The notes: generated from the sequence alone by a model not told the origin. A stretch of DNA of 5,162 nt from Xanthobacteraceae bacterium (GCA_030036975.1 JASHSE010000508.1:1-5162); one strand, 5' to 3'; numbered from the stretch's first letter, positions 1-4,861 are shown. Translations and numbers: made by a program.

Positions 1-721
1 TTGAGTTCAAAATGCGGTTGACGTTGCGTCCTTCCATGCGGTCGTCGTCGACGATCACGAGGACGCCGACGCCAAGGCGCATGAGCTGCTCGACAACCGG
101 GCTGCCCGTGCCCGACGCGCCAATGACGGCGATCCAAAGACGCCGCAGGCGCTCGATCGTACCCTCATCGAAAACCTGCGAATGCGAGGCGGTGAAGTCC
201 GGCAGATCCGCCTTGCCGGCGCCGGTGTACCAAAAATGAAGGTCGTCGCCGGCGACGCTGATACACTCAATCGGCTCGAAACCGCCGCTCGCGCGCAGGA
301 CGCGGCCGAACATCCGGCCGTCGGGGAGCATGACCGCGCTGCCGACCGAAACATCGGCCTCGATCCATCCCCGCAGCATCGGCAAAAGCCGCTCGTCGCC
401 GATATCGTCGACGGTCGAGAAGGTTGGGAAGCCGGTCGGATGATTGTGCACCTTTATGACCGACAGGCCCTCCGCCTCGGCGCGCTCCAGCCTGGGCACG
501 ATGTAGTCCGGGGGCCAGCTGACGCGGATCGGCATTCTGACCGAGCATTCCGCGTACGGAATCTCGCAGATATCGCAAACGGCAAGCCGCTGGCGGCGGT
601 CGCCGTTTCGCCGCCCGCAGAGAAGAAGGGCGGCGGCCTCGTTGCCGTCGCCGGAGAAAAGGTGCCGCCGGAGGAACTCGTGCTGGTCGCCCGAGAGCGC
701 GAGGGTCACGCCGCCGGGCAT
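1..721 (-). CDS. JAB isopeptidase fused to ThiF/E1 adenylation domain (C-terminus beyond window)
   Basis: Predicted bifunctional enzyme of a bacterial ubiquitin-like (Ubl) system: an N-terminal zinc JAB/JAMM deconjugase and a C-terminal E1 that would adenylate the Ubl C-terminus. The 240 visible residues show a JAB domain with a likely catalytic Glu28 and an exact JAMM motif (H92-N-H94, seven residues, S102-x-x-D105). A ThiF Rossmann domain then begins near residue 196, with the loop GASGTGS at 201-207, an acidic triplet D225-D227 at the end of strand 2, and N233-x-N235-R236, matching the ATP/Mg-contacting N-x-N-R of E1 enzymes. The E1 catalytic cysteine and crossover region, if present, lie past the left edge. 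The ATG at 721 is chosen because GGGAG sits 8 bases upstream. It overlaps the E2 gene by 16 bases. A GTG at 709, giving a GTGA overlap, is possible but has no good ribosome binding site. Third gene of the operon. Confidence 0.9.
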   Translation of the reverse strand, partial: MPGGVTLALSGDQHEFLRRHLFSGDGNEAAALLLCGRRNGDRRQRLAVCDICEIPYAECSVRMPIRVSWPPDYIVPRLERAEAEGLSVIKVHNHPTGFPTFSTVDDIGDERLLPMLRGWIEADVSVGSAVMLPDGRMFGRVLRASGGFEPIECISVAGDDLHFWYTGAGKADLPDFTASHSQVFDEGTIERLRRLWIAVIGASGTGSPVVEQLMRLGVGVLVIVDDDRMEGRNVNRILNS

Positions 722-1119
722 TTTTCGAACTCCCGCGCGAGCCAGTCCTCGATCAGAAGGATATGGCTACCAAGATTGTCCCGCCCGATCACCCAAGGGT
801 TCTGGGGCGTGCGGTGCCGGGACCACCGCTGATATTGCTTGCCGTCAAGCTGCTGCATCGCGTTCGCGGCGCCGATCGGCCTGCCATCCTTCCGGGCGAG
901 CGCCGGAAAGAAATAGACCATATGCAGCTCCGCGTTGGGATAGCCGGCTTCGAGCCGCACGGCGGCGGTGACGGCCGGATGATTATAGCCGCCGTGGGTC
1001 GGAAACTCGTGGACGAGCACCCATTGGGAGCCGTCCACGATGGCTTCCCACGGCAGACCGAATTCGTCGAGAAACTGCCGGTCGTCCAGCAGCAGGTCGA
1101 ACTGGCGCCGGAGGGCCAT
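706..1119 (-). CDS. E2-like protein (Prok-E2_E type) of a bacterial Ubl system
   Basis: A 137-residue protein resembling the prokaryotic E2 family E (Pfam Prok-E2_E, recalled rather than searched). Its expected role is to take or position the Ubl after E1 activation. Visible family-like marks are an N-terminal helix followed by a G-L-P-W-E turn at 21-25, a strand W33-V-L-V-H, the segment G44-Y-N, a Y60-P motif, the strand H66-M-V-Y-F-F-P, and the hallmark Q97-R-W-S-R-H with W109 after it. The C-terminal helix is amphipathic. The only cysteine is C134, four residues from the end, so there is no cysteine in the part of the fold where a classical E2 carries its thioester. The start lies 2 bases after the Ubl stop and the 3' end overlaps the JAB-E1 gene, so the three products are probably made together. 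Family assignment is fairly secure; activity is open. Confidence 0.85.
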   Translation of the reverse strand: MALRRQFDLLLDDRQFLDEFGLPWEAIVDGSQWVLVHEFPTHGGYNHPAVTAAVRLEAGYPNAELHMVYFFPALARKDGRPIGAANAMQQLDGKQYQRWSRHRTPQNPWVIGRDNLGSHILLIEDWLAREFEKCPAA

Positions 1120-1121
1120 GG

Positions 1122-1460
1122 TCAGCCCTCCGTCTGGTCGCGCGGGAGCGCCTTGAACTTCTCGACGCCCGGACGCCGCAGATCGACTTTCTGATTAAGC
1201 TCGATCTTGCGCGGCCGCTCGCCCACTAGCTTTTCGCGCAGCGTGTAGTCCTCCGCCGGGAGCAGCCCGGCGAGGGTCAGGATTTCCCGGCCCGTCGGCT
1301 CCGGGTTATGGACGACGAAGGGCTCGCCGTTGACGCGGATGCGGTAGCCCTTCGACAGGGGCGGCCGCTTGCCGAGCTTGGCGTATTCTTCGAGATCGAC
1401 GATCTCTTCGAGGACCTCTTCGACGCCGGGGTCCTCCTTGTCGACATTTTCAATGTTCAT
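1122..1460 (-). CDS. Ubiquitin-like protein, multi-ubiquitin family, single domain
   Basis: A 112-residue protein and the probable modifier of the conjugation cassette. Residues 1-34 form a strongly acidic, probably flexible or helical extension rich in Glu and Asp. The beta-grasp domain starts near G38-Y-R-I-R-V and ends at the C-terminus. The order strand, turn (N44-G-E), strand (F48-V-V), helix (T56-G-R-E-I-L-T-L-A), L-V-G-E-R and K85-I-E-L agrees with multi-ubiquitin (Pfam Multi_ubiq) domains, including the F102 near the tail. The chain ends in T-E-G, so the glycine to be activated is already terminal. Many relatives carry several tandem copies; this one has one. The ATG at 1460 has AGGAG 9 bases upstream. 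An in-frame open stretch reaches further upstream but crosses the divergent control region. First gene of the operon. Confidence 0.88.
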   Translation of the reverse strand: MNIENVDKEDPGVEEVLEEIVDLEEYAKLGKRPPLSKGYRIRVNGEPFVVHNPEPTGREILTLAGLLPAEDYTLREKLVGERPRKIELNQKVDLRRPGVEKFKALPRDQTEG

Positions 1461-1535
1461 CTCTTTATGCTCCTGGAAGGTTTCGGACCTGGCGGCTTCC
1501 GGCGCTTCCCGCGGCCGGTTTTCACCGCCATCATT

Positions 1536-1570
1536 CCCCCTATGCTCGTGGCGATCGCCGATTCGGACAT
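1536..1570 (-). promoter_or_regulatory. Candidate promoter of the Ubl operon (left copy of mirrored motif)
   Basis: Read on the minus strand, ATGTCCG (1570-1564) is followed after exactly 18 bases by GCATAGGGGG (1545-1536). The right-hand promoter-like element has the same two blocks at the same distance. The -35-like side extends as AATCGGC at 1563-1557. The 3' end of the motif lies 75 bases before the Ubl ATG. The two-block form with fixed spacing suggests a sigma-factor promoter rather than a housekeeping one; no ordinary TTGACA/TATAAT pair is seen here. Confidence 0.55.
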
Positions 1571-1580
1571 TCCCGGGCCG

Positions 1581-1615
1581 ATGTCCGGATTGGCCAGGAG
1601 CGCGCGCATAGGGGG
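1581..1615 (+). promoter_or_regulatory. Candidate promoter of the sigma-factor operon (right copy of mirrored motif)
   Basis: ATGTCCG (1581-1587), extended as GATTGGC, then 18 bases, then GCATAGGGGG (1606-1615). The two copies agree at 26 of 35 positions, with nearly all the conservation in the two end blocks and the -35-side extension. The ribosome binding site of the sigma gene begins 3 bases after the motif, so a transcript from here would have a very short leader. It is the natural candidate for autoregulation by the adjacent sigma factor. Confidence 0.55.
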
Positions 1616-1618
1616 GAC

Positions 1619-1626
1619 AGAAGGAG
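1619..1626 (+). promoter_or_regulatory. Ribosome binding site deciding the sigma-factor start
   Basis: AGAAGGAG lies 7 bases before TTG 1634 but 13 bases before ATG 1640. The spacing favours the TTG start by two codons. Confidence 0.6.
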
Positions 1627-1633
1627 CGTCTTC

Positions 1634-2215
1634 TTGTCCATGGCCGACCCAACCGAGCCAGTCAGGACGCGGGCCGAAATCGCCGCCGCGATACGGGCGT
1701 TTTCGCCCGCGCAGTGGGCGCGCCTGAGAGCCATTGCGGGTCACTACCATGCGCTTGGCTGTCCGATGGAGGCCAAGGACCTTCTTCAAGAGGCCTTTCG
1801 CCGCGCGCTCGACGAGCGGAGTTGCCCGGTCAGCGTCGATATCGTCCGCTTTCTCGATCTGGCGATGCGCAGCATCAGGGACGGCGAGCTGAAACGGGCC
1901 AAGCGTCGGCCCGTTCTGGTTTCCCCTTCGCCGGCCGAAGGGGCGCCGGCGCCGGACGCGATCGACCCGGCGCCCAACGCCGAGGAACGGCTCACGGCGG
2001 CCGACGAAGACGGCGCCCGCGAGCGCGAGCGCCAGGAGGTCATCGGGCTTTTCGCCGACGATCTTGCCGCGCAAGTCATTGTCGAAGGCATGATGGAAGG
2101 GACGAGGGGTGAAGACCTTCGCGCACTCACCGACCTCGATCCGACAGCGTATCAGAGCAAGCGCCGTTTGATCCGCCGCCGGATTGAAAAAGCGATTCAG
2201 GGAATCAAAAAATGA
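1634..2215 (+). CDS. Small sigma-70-like RNA polymerase sigma factor
   Basis: A 193-residue protein with the two-domain layout of extracytoplasmic-function-like sigma factors. Residues about 24-82 form a helical sigma-2-like domain containing the typical D49-L-L-Q-E-A-F-R-R-A-L segment, followed by R72-F-L-D-L-A-M-R-S-I, as in region 2. A Pro/Ala-rich acidic linker covers about 95-130. Residues about 133-190 form a sigma-4-like helical domain with a degenerate helix-turn-helix around 155-185 that is very basic (K176-R-R-L-I-R-R-R). The divergence from housekeeping sigma factors suggests a dedicated promoter set, and the mirrored motif immediately upstream is the best candidate. The next gene overlaps by 4 bases (ATGA). 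TTG 1634 is preferred over ATG 1640 on ribosome binding site spacing. A sigma-like DNA-binding regulator without true sigma activity is the alternative. Confidence 0.75.
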   Translation: MSMADPTEPVRTRAEIAAAIRAFSPAQWARLRAIAGHYHALGCPMEAKDLLQEAFRRALDERSCPVSVDIVRFLDLAMRSIRDGELKRAKRRPVLVSPSPAEGAPAPDAIDPAPNAEERLTAADEDGARERERQEVIGLFADDLAAQVIVEGMMEGTRGEDLRALTDLDPTAYQSKRRLIRRRIEKAIQGIKK

Positions 2216-2652
2216 CCACCAATTCGAATGACGCGCGGGATGCCCTGCGAAGGCTCGCGGACGCGCTCGCGGAGGACGTGCTGAGCGCGCCGGATAGCGA
2301 AATCCTGGAGGAGGCCGCCGAAATCCACGGCGACCCGGCGAAGCTTGCCGCCGATATGCTGAAGCTCTTTGAACAGACGATGAGCGAGCAAGGCAAGGAG
2401 CGGCTCGCGGCGGCGCGGGAAGCTGTCTTGGCCGACCGTCGGCAGCCGGCGGCCGTCGTTCGGCTTCCTCCAGCGGAAGCGCGCCGTCGTTTGCAGCAGC
2501 TGATCGCCGCCGATCCCGAAACCGCGCGCAAACTTACCGTCGCGGCGCGGAAGGGCGAAGGTCTTTCAGACGACGACGTGCAATCGATGCTTGAAGATTT
2601 TGAAGAGCTTGGCGTGACCCTCCCGGGTGACACGGAGGGTCCTGAAAAGTGA
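2212..2652 (+). CDS. Unrecognised helical protein between sigma factor and metallopeptidase
   Basis: A 146-residue protein that I do not recognise. It is charged, has no cysteine, signal peptide or membrane segment, and appears almost entirely helical. Residues 17-54 contain a compact pattern (E21-D-V-L, D28-S-E-I-L-E-E-A, G40-D-P, then a helix ending L52-F-E) of the kind seen in small proteins encoded beside ImmA/IrrE peptidases. A second helical part covers about 86-136 (R84-L-P-P-A-E-A-R-R-R-L-Q-Q-L-I, then L118-S-D-D-D-V-Q-S-M-L-E-D). It starts within the sigma stop (ATGA), and its own stop overlaps the peptidase start (GTGA). Position suggests a regulator of one neighbour: an anti-sigma-like or repressor-like protein and possible protease target. 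That role is inferred from context alone. Confidence 0.8.
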   Translation: MTTNSNDARDALRRLADALAEDVLSAPDSEILEEAAEIHGDPAKLAADMLKLFEQTMSEQGKERLAAAREAVLADRRQPAAVVRLPPAEARRRLQQLIAADPETARKLTVAARKGEGLSDDDVQSMLEDFEELGVTLPGDTEGPEK

Positions 2653-3455
2653 CGGTTCTGACCGCCGCGCAAGACGTGCTTAAGGAACTGGGCGTCACCG
2701 AGCCGTCGGAAATCGACATCGACGCCATCGCCTGGTCGCTTGGCGCACGCGTGAAATATCGTCCGCTCGACGGCTGCGAAGCCCGCATCGCCGGCAACGG
2801 CGATCGGGCTATCATCACCGTCAACAGCCGGAGTTCGCGGCGGCGGAAAAGGTTTTCGGTCGCCCACGAACTCGGCCACTGGAAATACGACCGCGGCCGG
2901 ATTCTCGTCTGCCGTTCCGATGAAATCGGGCGCGCCGGCGAGAATTATCCGGCCCCAGAGCGGGTAGCCGACTCCTATGCCGCCCAGCTCCTGATGCCCG
3001 CGTACATCTTCGATCCGATTGCGCGCAGTTATCCCAAGGCGACGTTCCAGACTGTCACCGCAATTGCCGACCTGTTCGATACAAGCATCACCGCGACGGC
3101 GATCAGACTCGTGGAAGGCCGGCACTTTCCGGCGGTGCTGGTCTGCCATGGTTCCAAAGGGCGGAAATGGTTCACGCGTTCGCCCGATATCCCGGACCGC
3201 TGGTTTCCGCAGGACACGCTCGATCCGGAGAGTTTTGCGTTCGGCGTGTTGTTTGGGAAGCACCCGAACGAACCGATGCCCCGAAAAATTCCGGCGGATG
3301 CCTGGTTCGACCGCGCGGAAGCTCAGCGATACGAGGTACACGAGCAGACAATCCGGACCGGCGACGACGAAATACTGACGCTTGTGCTCATTCGCGATCC
3401 AAAAATGCTGGAAGAATGGAATACGAGCCGCGCTTCTCACGCGCGCAGAAGGTAA
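2649..3455 (+). CDS. ImmA/IrrE-family zinc metallopeptidase
   Basis: A 268-residue predicted cytoplasmic zinc protease. The N-terminal domain has the ImmA/IrrE layout: helix with L14-G, then I23-D-I-D-A-I-A, a strand pair, an Arg-rich loop (R61-R68), the zinc site H73-E-L-G-H77, and the third-ligand helix E104-R-V-A-D-S-Y-A-A-Q-L-L-M-P. The region after about 145 is a second domain of a kind often attached to IrrE-like peptidases, with a basic strand G150-S-K-G-R-K-W and a run rich in Phe and Trp. Known relatives act by cutting a repressor: ImmA on ImmR in ICEBs1, and IrrE/PprI on DdrO in Deinococcus. The likely target here is the upstream protein or the sigma factor (inference). GTG 2649 overlaps the previous stop by 4 bases and has GGAGGG 9 bases upstream, so translation is probably coupled. 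Confidence 0.9.
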   Translation: MTVLTAAQDVLKELGVTEPSEIDIDAIAWSLGARVKYRPLDGCEARIAGNGDRAIITVNSRSSRRRKRFSVAHELGHWKYDRGRILVCRSDEIGRAGENYPAPERVADSYAAQLLMPAYIFDPIARSYPKATFQTVTAIADLFDTSITATAIRLVEGRHFPAVLVCHGSKGRKWFTRSPDIPDRWFPQDTLDPESFAFGVLFGKHPNEPMPRKIPADAWFDRAEAQRYEVHEQTIRTGDDEILTLVLIRDPKMLEEWNTSRASHARRR

Positions 3456-3517
3456 GCACCACGCCAAGAGCCTCGTCGCCACAGCGAATCGTCTATAATC
3501 GACGCGCAGCCGATGGA

Positions 3518-3749
3518 GGTCATGCCTTGACCAAACTTTTGGCGGCTCCCGAAAACCTTCATGAGTGAAGGATAACCACGGCTCCCGGGACCTGAACCTG
3601 GATGTGCAGGTAGGAGCGCCTGAAAACGTGGGACTCACCGAAGCCCGTCCCGCTAAAGGGACTTTTAGATGGCCTGAGGCCAGGACCGCAGTTGATCGCT
3701 CATCAGATGGCTCCGGTCCACGAAAGCCCCGTCACCATGCGGGGCTTTC
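3518..3749 (+). ncRNA. Candidate structured non-coding RNA (unnamed)
   Basis: Dense, perfect local complementarity over about 230 bases. In order: GGTCA/TGACC (3518-3522 with 3528-3532), CCTTCA/TGAAGG closed by TGAG (3556-3571), a nested helix CCACG/CGTGG (3576-3580 with 3627-3631) enclosing GCTCC/GGAGC (3581-3585 with 3613-3617) and ACCTG/CAGGT (3590-3594 or 3596-3600 with 3607-3611), GTCCC/GGGAC or the competing CTAAA/TTTAG (3647-3668), TGGCC/GGCCA with a TGA loop (3670-3682), GGACCG/CGGTCC (3683-3688 with 3714-3719) enclosing TGAT/ATCA, and a GC-rich final hairpin. Alternative pairings near 3630-3668 could be switch-like. I cannot match it to a named RNA family. The strand is inferred from the upstream TATAAT; the helices would also form on the other strand. 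It could instead be a 3' UTR of the metallopeptidase operon. Confidence 0.4.
3722..3749 (+). terminator. GC-rich hairpin, possible Rho-independent terminator
   Basis: GAAAGCCCCG (3722-3731) pairs perfectly with CGGGGCTTTC (3740-3749) around an 8-base loop. The T-tract is short (TTTCT on the plus strand), which is usual for two-way terminators of the AAAGCCCC type. It could end transcripts from either side of this convergent gap. Confidence 0.6.
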
Positions 3750-3848
3750 TCGTGCGGGCATCACCATGTGCCGACGCTGATACGAATAATAGCGGATGTC
3801 CGTTTTATCGGCAGTCAAAGCTTCAGGCGCAACTCAGCGAGACAAGAC

Positions 3849-3863
3849 GGCGGTTACGCCGCC
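3849..3863 (-). terminator. Small hairpin over the stop codon of the Cys/His protein gene
   Basis: GGCGG (3849-3853) pairs with CCGCC (3859-3863), with the TAA stop in the loop. On the minus strand the sequence after it is GTCTTGTCTC, a poor T-tract, so this is a weak terminator at best. Confidence 0.3.
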
Positions 3864-4369
3864 TCGGATGCATGCATCGCATCGTAAGCGGCGAGTTTCG
3901 CCTCATCCGCGGCGGGGAATATTTGCGGCAGAAAAATCTTCTGTTCCGCCCGGCTTAACACCGCTTTGAAGCCGCCGCCCCGAGGAAAAATCGTCACGGT
4001 CCAGCCGTCACGGCGAATCCACGGGTTTCCTTTCTGAGAAACTCTCCAGTCCTTCGACCTTGGAAACGCGCTGCGGCGCCTTGCGGTATTCTTGACAGCA
4101 GCCTCCCGCCTGCGCGCCGATTGCAAATCCTCCTCCATATGCCCCGCGCACACACATCCGCAGGCGAGATGCCCCGGATAATCCGGATGCGCCATGACAT
4201 GGACATATCGGATATCCATGCTTTCGCACATTTCGCACGTTGGCCAGCTATCGCGATCCGGTCCCGCGTCGTACGTGTCGACGCAATGCCATCCTTTATG
4301 CGGGACGCCAGCCTGGCCCCACTTCCCCCAACGGCGGGCGACCGCCTGTCCTTCGCTGATATCGCTCAT
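3854..4369 (-). CDS. Hypothetical protein with Cys/His cluster, probable zinc binding
   Basis: A 171-residue protein of unknown function. It resembles a recurring alphaproteobacterial hypothetical protein that I recall without a name or assigned function. The N-terminus has a Trp/Gly-rich motif (R12-R-W-G-K-W-G-Q-A-G-V-P-H-K-G-W). The centre has C45-E-M-C48, then H57 and H61-P, then C70-G-C-V-C74-A-G-H77, together a likely metal site of treble-clef or ribbon type. The C-terminal half is basic (R87-R-R-E, A96-R-R-R) and ends in a strand-rich part plus the helix A154-D-E-A-K-L-A-A-Y-D-A-M. The ATG at 4369 is chosen over an upstream TTG (4414) because the protein similarity starts here and a candidate promoter lies between them. 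The ribosome binding site is weak. No operon partner is visible, and codon use looks native. Confidence 0.8.
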   Translation of the reverse strand: MSDISEGQAVARRWGKWGQAGVPHKGWHCVDTYDAGPDRDSWPTCEMCESMDIRYVHVMAHPDYPGHLACGCVCAGHMEEDLQSARRREAAVKNTARRRSAFPRSKDWRVSQKGNPWIRRDGWTVTIFPRGGGFKAVLSRAEQKIFLPQIFPAADEAKLAAYDAMHASEAA

Positions 4370-4399
4370 TGTCACACACTCACGCCCTACAAGAACACA

Positions 4400-4428
4400 A
4401 ATATGGGGACCCAACTGCCGGTGGCCAA
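4400..4428 (-). promoter_or_regulatory. Candidate sigma-70-type promoter of the Cys/His protein gene
   Basis: On the minus strand TTGGCC (4428-4423), a 17-base spacer, then CATATT (4405-4400). Transcription would start near 4393, about 24 bases before ATG 4369, which supports that start codon. Each hexamer has mismatches to consensus, so confidence is limited. Confidence 0.3.
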
Positions 4429-4566
4429 TCCGTTTGCAAGCTCCGTAATGAGGTTAATCCGAGAAAGCGCACCGTCATTGCGAATACGCTAAATCACCCC
4501 CGTCTGAATTTGTTGTTTTTTGTTGGCTCGTTCTCGTTTGATCGTATCCGGGCGCGCCATGCGGTC

Positions 4567-4692
4567 AACGGCCACCCGCACCGAAGGAACCGTGTTGGCC
4601 GTTTCCCGCGCTAAAGCAGCGCGGTGACCGCAAGGCTCAACCGCCCGGCTCCGTCTGACCTCGTTCGAGGTAACCAACAGAAGGAGAAAACC
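4567..4692 (+). promoter_or_regulatory. Hairpin-rich leader ahead of a truncated gene
   Basis: Successive inverted repeats: AACGGCCA/TGGCCGTT (4567-4574 with 4596-4603), CGCGCT/AGCGCG (4607-4612 with 4618-4623), the overlapping alternative GCGGT/ACCGC (4621-4631), and ACCTCG/CGAGGT (4658-4663 with 4666-4671) directly before a strong ribosome binding site GAAGGAG (4680-4686), 6 bases from ATG 4693. The overlapping second and third helices cannot form together, which would suit an attenuation-like leader. Upstream, 4429-4566 holds a T-rich stretch (about 4509-4540) and nothing else I can name. Confidence 0.4.
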
Positions 4693-4785
4693 ATGAACAC
4701 CAACGTCAACACTACTGTCACTGTCTCGCAATGGACGTACGCGATCCGGAAGCGGGCCTCTTGGTCAGAGTCTGGTCACTTTTGA
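4693..4785 (+). pseudogene. 5' fragment of a gene, 30 codons then stop
   Basis: ATG 4693 follows an excellent ribosome binding site and a long structured leader, as for a well-expressed gene. The frame gives only 30 residues: MNTNVNTTVTVSQ, then WTYAIRKRASW, then SESGHF and TGA. The first 24 or so residues look like a genuine N-terminus rich in Thr, Asn and Val. The last six codons fall in GGTCA-repeat DNA that resembles a mobile-element end, so the frame appears truncated by an insertion or deletion near 4763. I cannot identify the parent gene. The alternative is a true small protein or leader peptide, which the translation signals would also support. Confidence 0.45.
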
Positions 4786-4794
4786 ACCCGGTCA
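4763..4794. repeat. Three GGTCA repeats, possible mobile-element end
   Basis: GGTCA occurs at 4763, 4774 and 4790, the second and third in the context TGGTCACTTTTGAACC and CGGTCAAACGG. Short spaced repeats of this kind resemble the terminal transposase-binding repeats of IS21-like elements. No transposase or opposite end is seen in the window, so this would be a remnant. Confidence 0.25.
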
Positions 4795-4861
4795 AACGGT
4801 TTGCCAAGCCGGTGTCCAGCCCAATGGAACAGGATCTATAGCATAAATGTCCTCTTGATTT

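Larger units (their letters stand above)
3456..3853. other. Intergenic region without a convincing protein gene
   Basis: Convergent gap between the metallopeptidase and the Cys/His protein. It holds a TATAAT at 3494-3499 with no recognisable -35 partner, a base-paired segment (3518-3749) and a tail (3750-3853) with no signal I can name. Open frames here, such as one from 3565 to 3780, run through the hairpins and the terminator and look accidental. A 13-codon frame from TTG 3527 behind GGAGG (3515-3519) is followed by a GTGA overlap at 3565, which I regard as chance but note. Confidence 0.5.

Noticed and set aside
182..1194. Overlapping plus-strand open frames opposite the JAB-E1 and E2 genes.
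   Set aside because: They are antisense to genes with clear catalytic motifs and lack ribosome binding sites and recognisable domains.
1457..2074. Minus-strand open frame of 205 codons spanning the divergent control region and the sigma gene.
   Set aside because: It is antisense to the sigma factor, crosses both promoter-like motifs and has no ribosome binding site or domain; the Ubl gene starts independently at 1460.
3590..3631. Possible TPP riboswitch, from CCTGAACCTGGATG followed by CAGGTAGGAG.
   Set aside because: The conserved CTGAGA segment expected upstream is absent, the pairing differs from the TPP fold, and no thiamine gene follows.
2205..3638. Long minus-strand open frame of 477 codons opposite the middle gene and the metallopeptidase.
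   Set aside because: It is the antisense shadow of two well-supported plus-strand genes in GC-rich DNA; its product has Arg/Ser-rich composition and no recognisable domain.
3690..3715. CTGATGAG on the minus strand, suggesting a hammerhead ribozyme.
   Set aside because: The required GAAA segment and the three-stem junction are not present around it.
3565..3780. Plus-strand 71-codon open frame starting GTG in a GTGA overlap.
   Set aside because: It runs through all the base-paired elements and the terminator hairpin, has no good ribosome binding site and a low-complexity basic product; more likely a frame opened by chance in an RNA-like segment.
3796..3802. Third ATGTCCG, resembling the -35-like block of the mirrored motif.
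   Set aside because: Eighteen bases further on there is no GCATAGGGGG-like block and no gene follows on that strand, so it is probably a chance heptamer.
4757..4857. Direct repeat CCTCTTG at 4757-4763 and 4851-4857 as a target-site duplication around an 87-base insert.
   Set aside because: The enclosed ends show no inverted repeat, and removing the insert puts a stop codon right after the repeat instead of restoring a longer gene.
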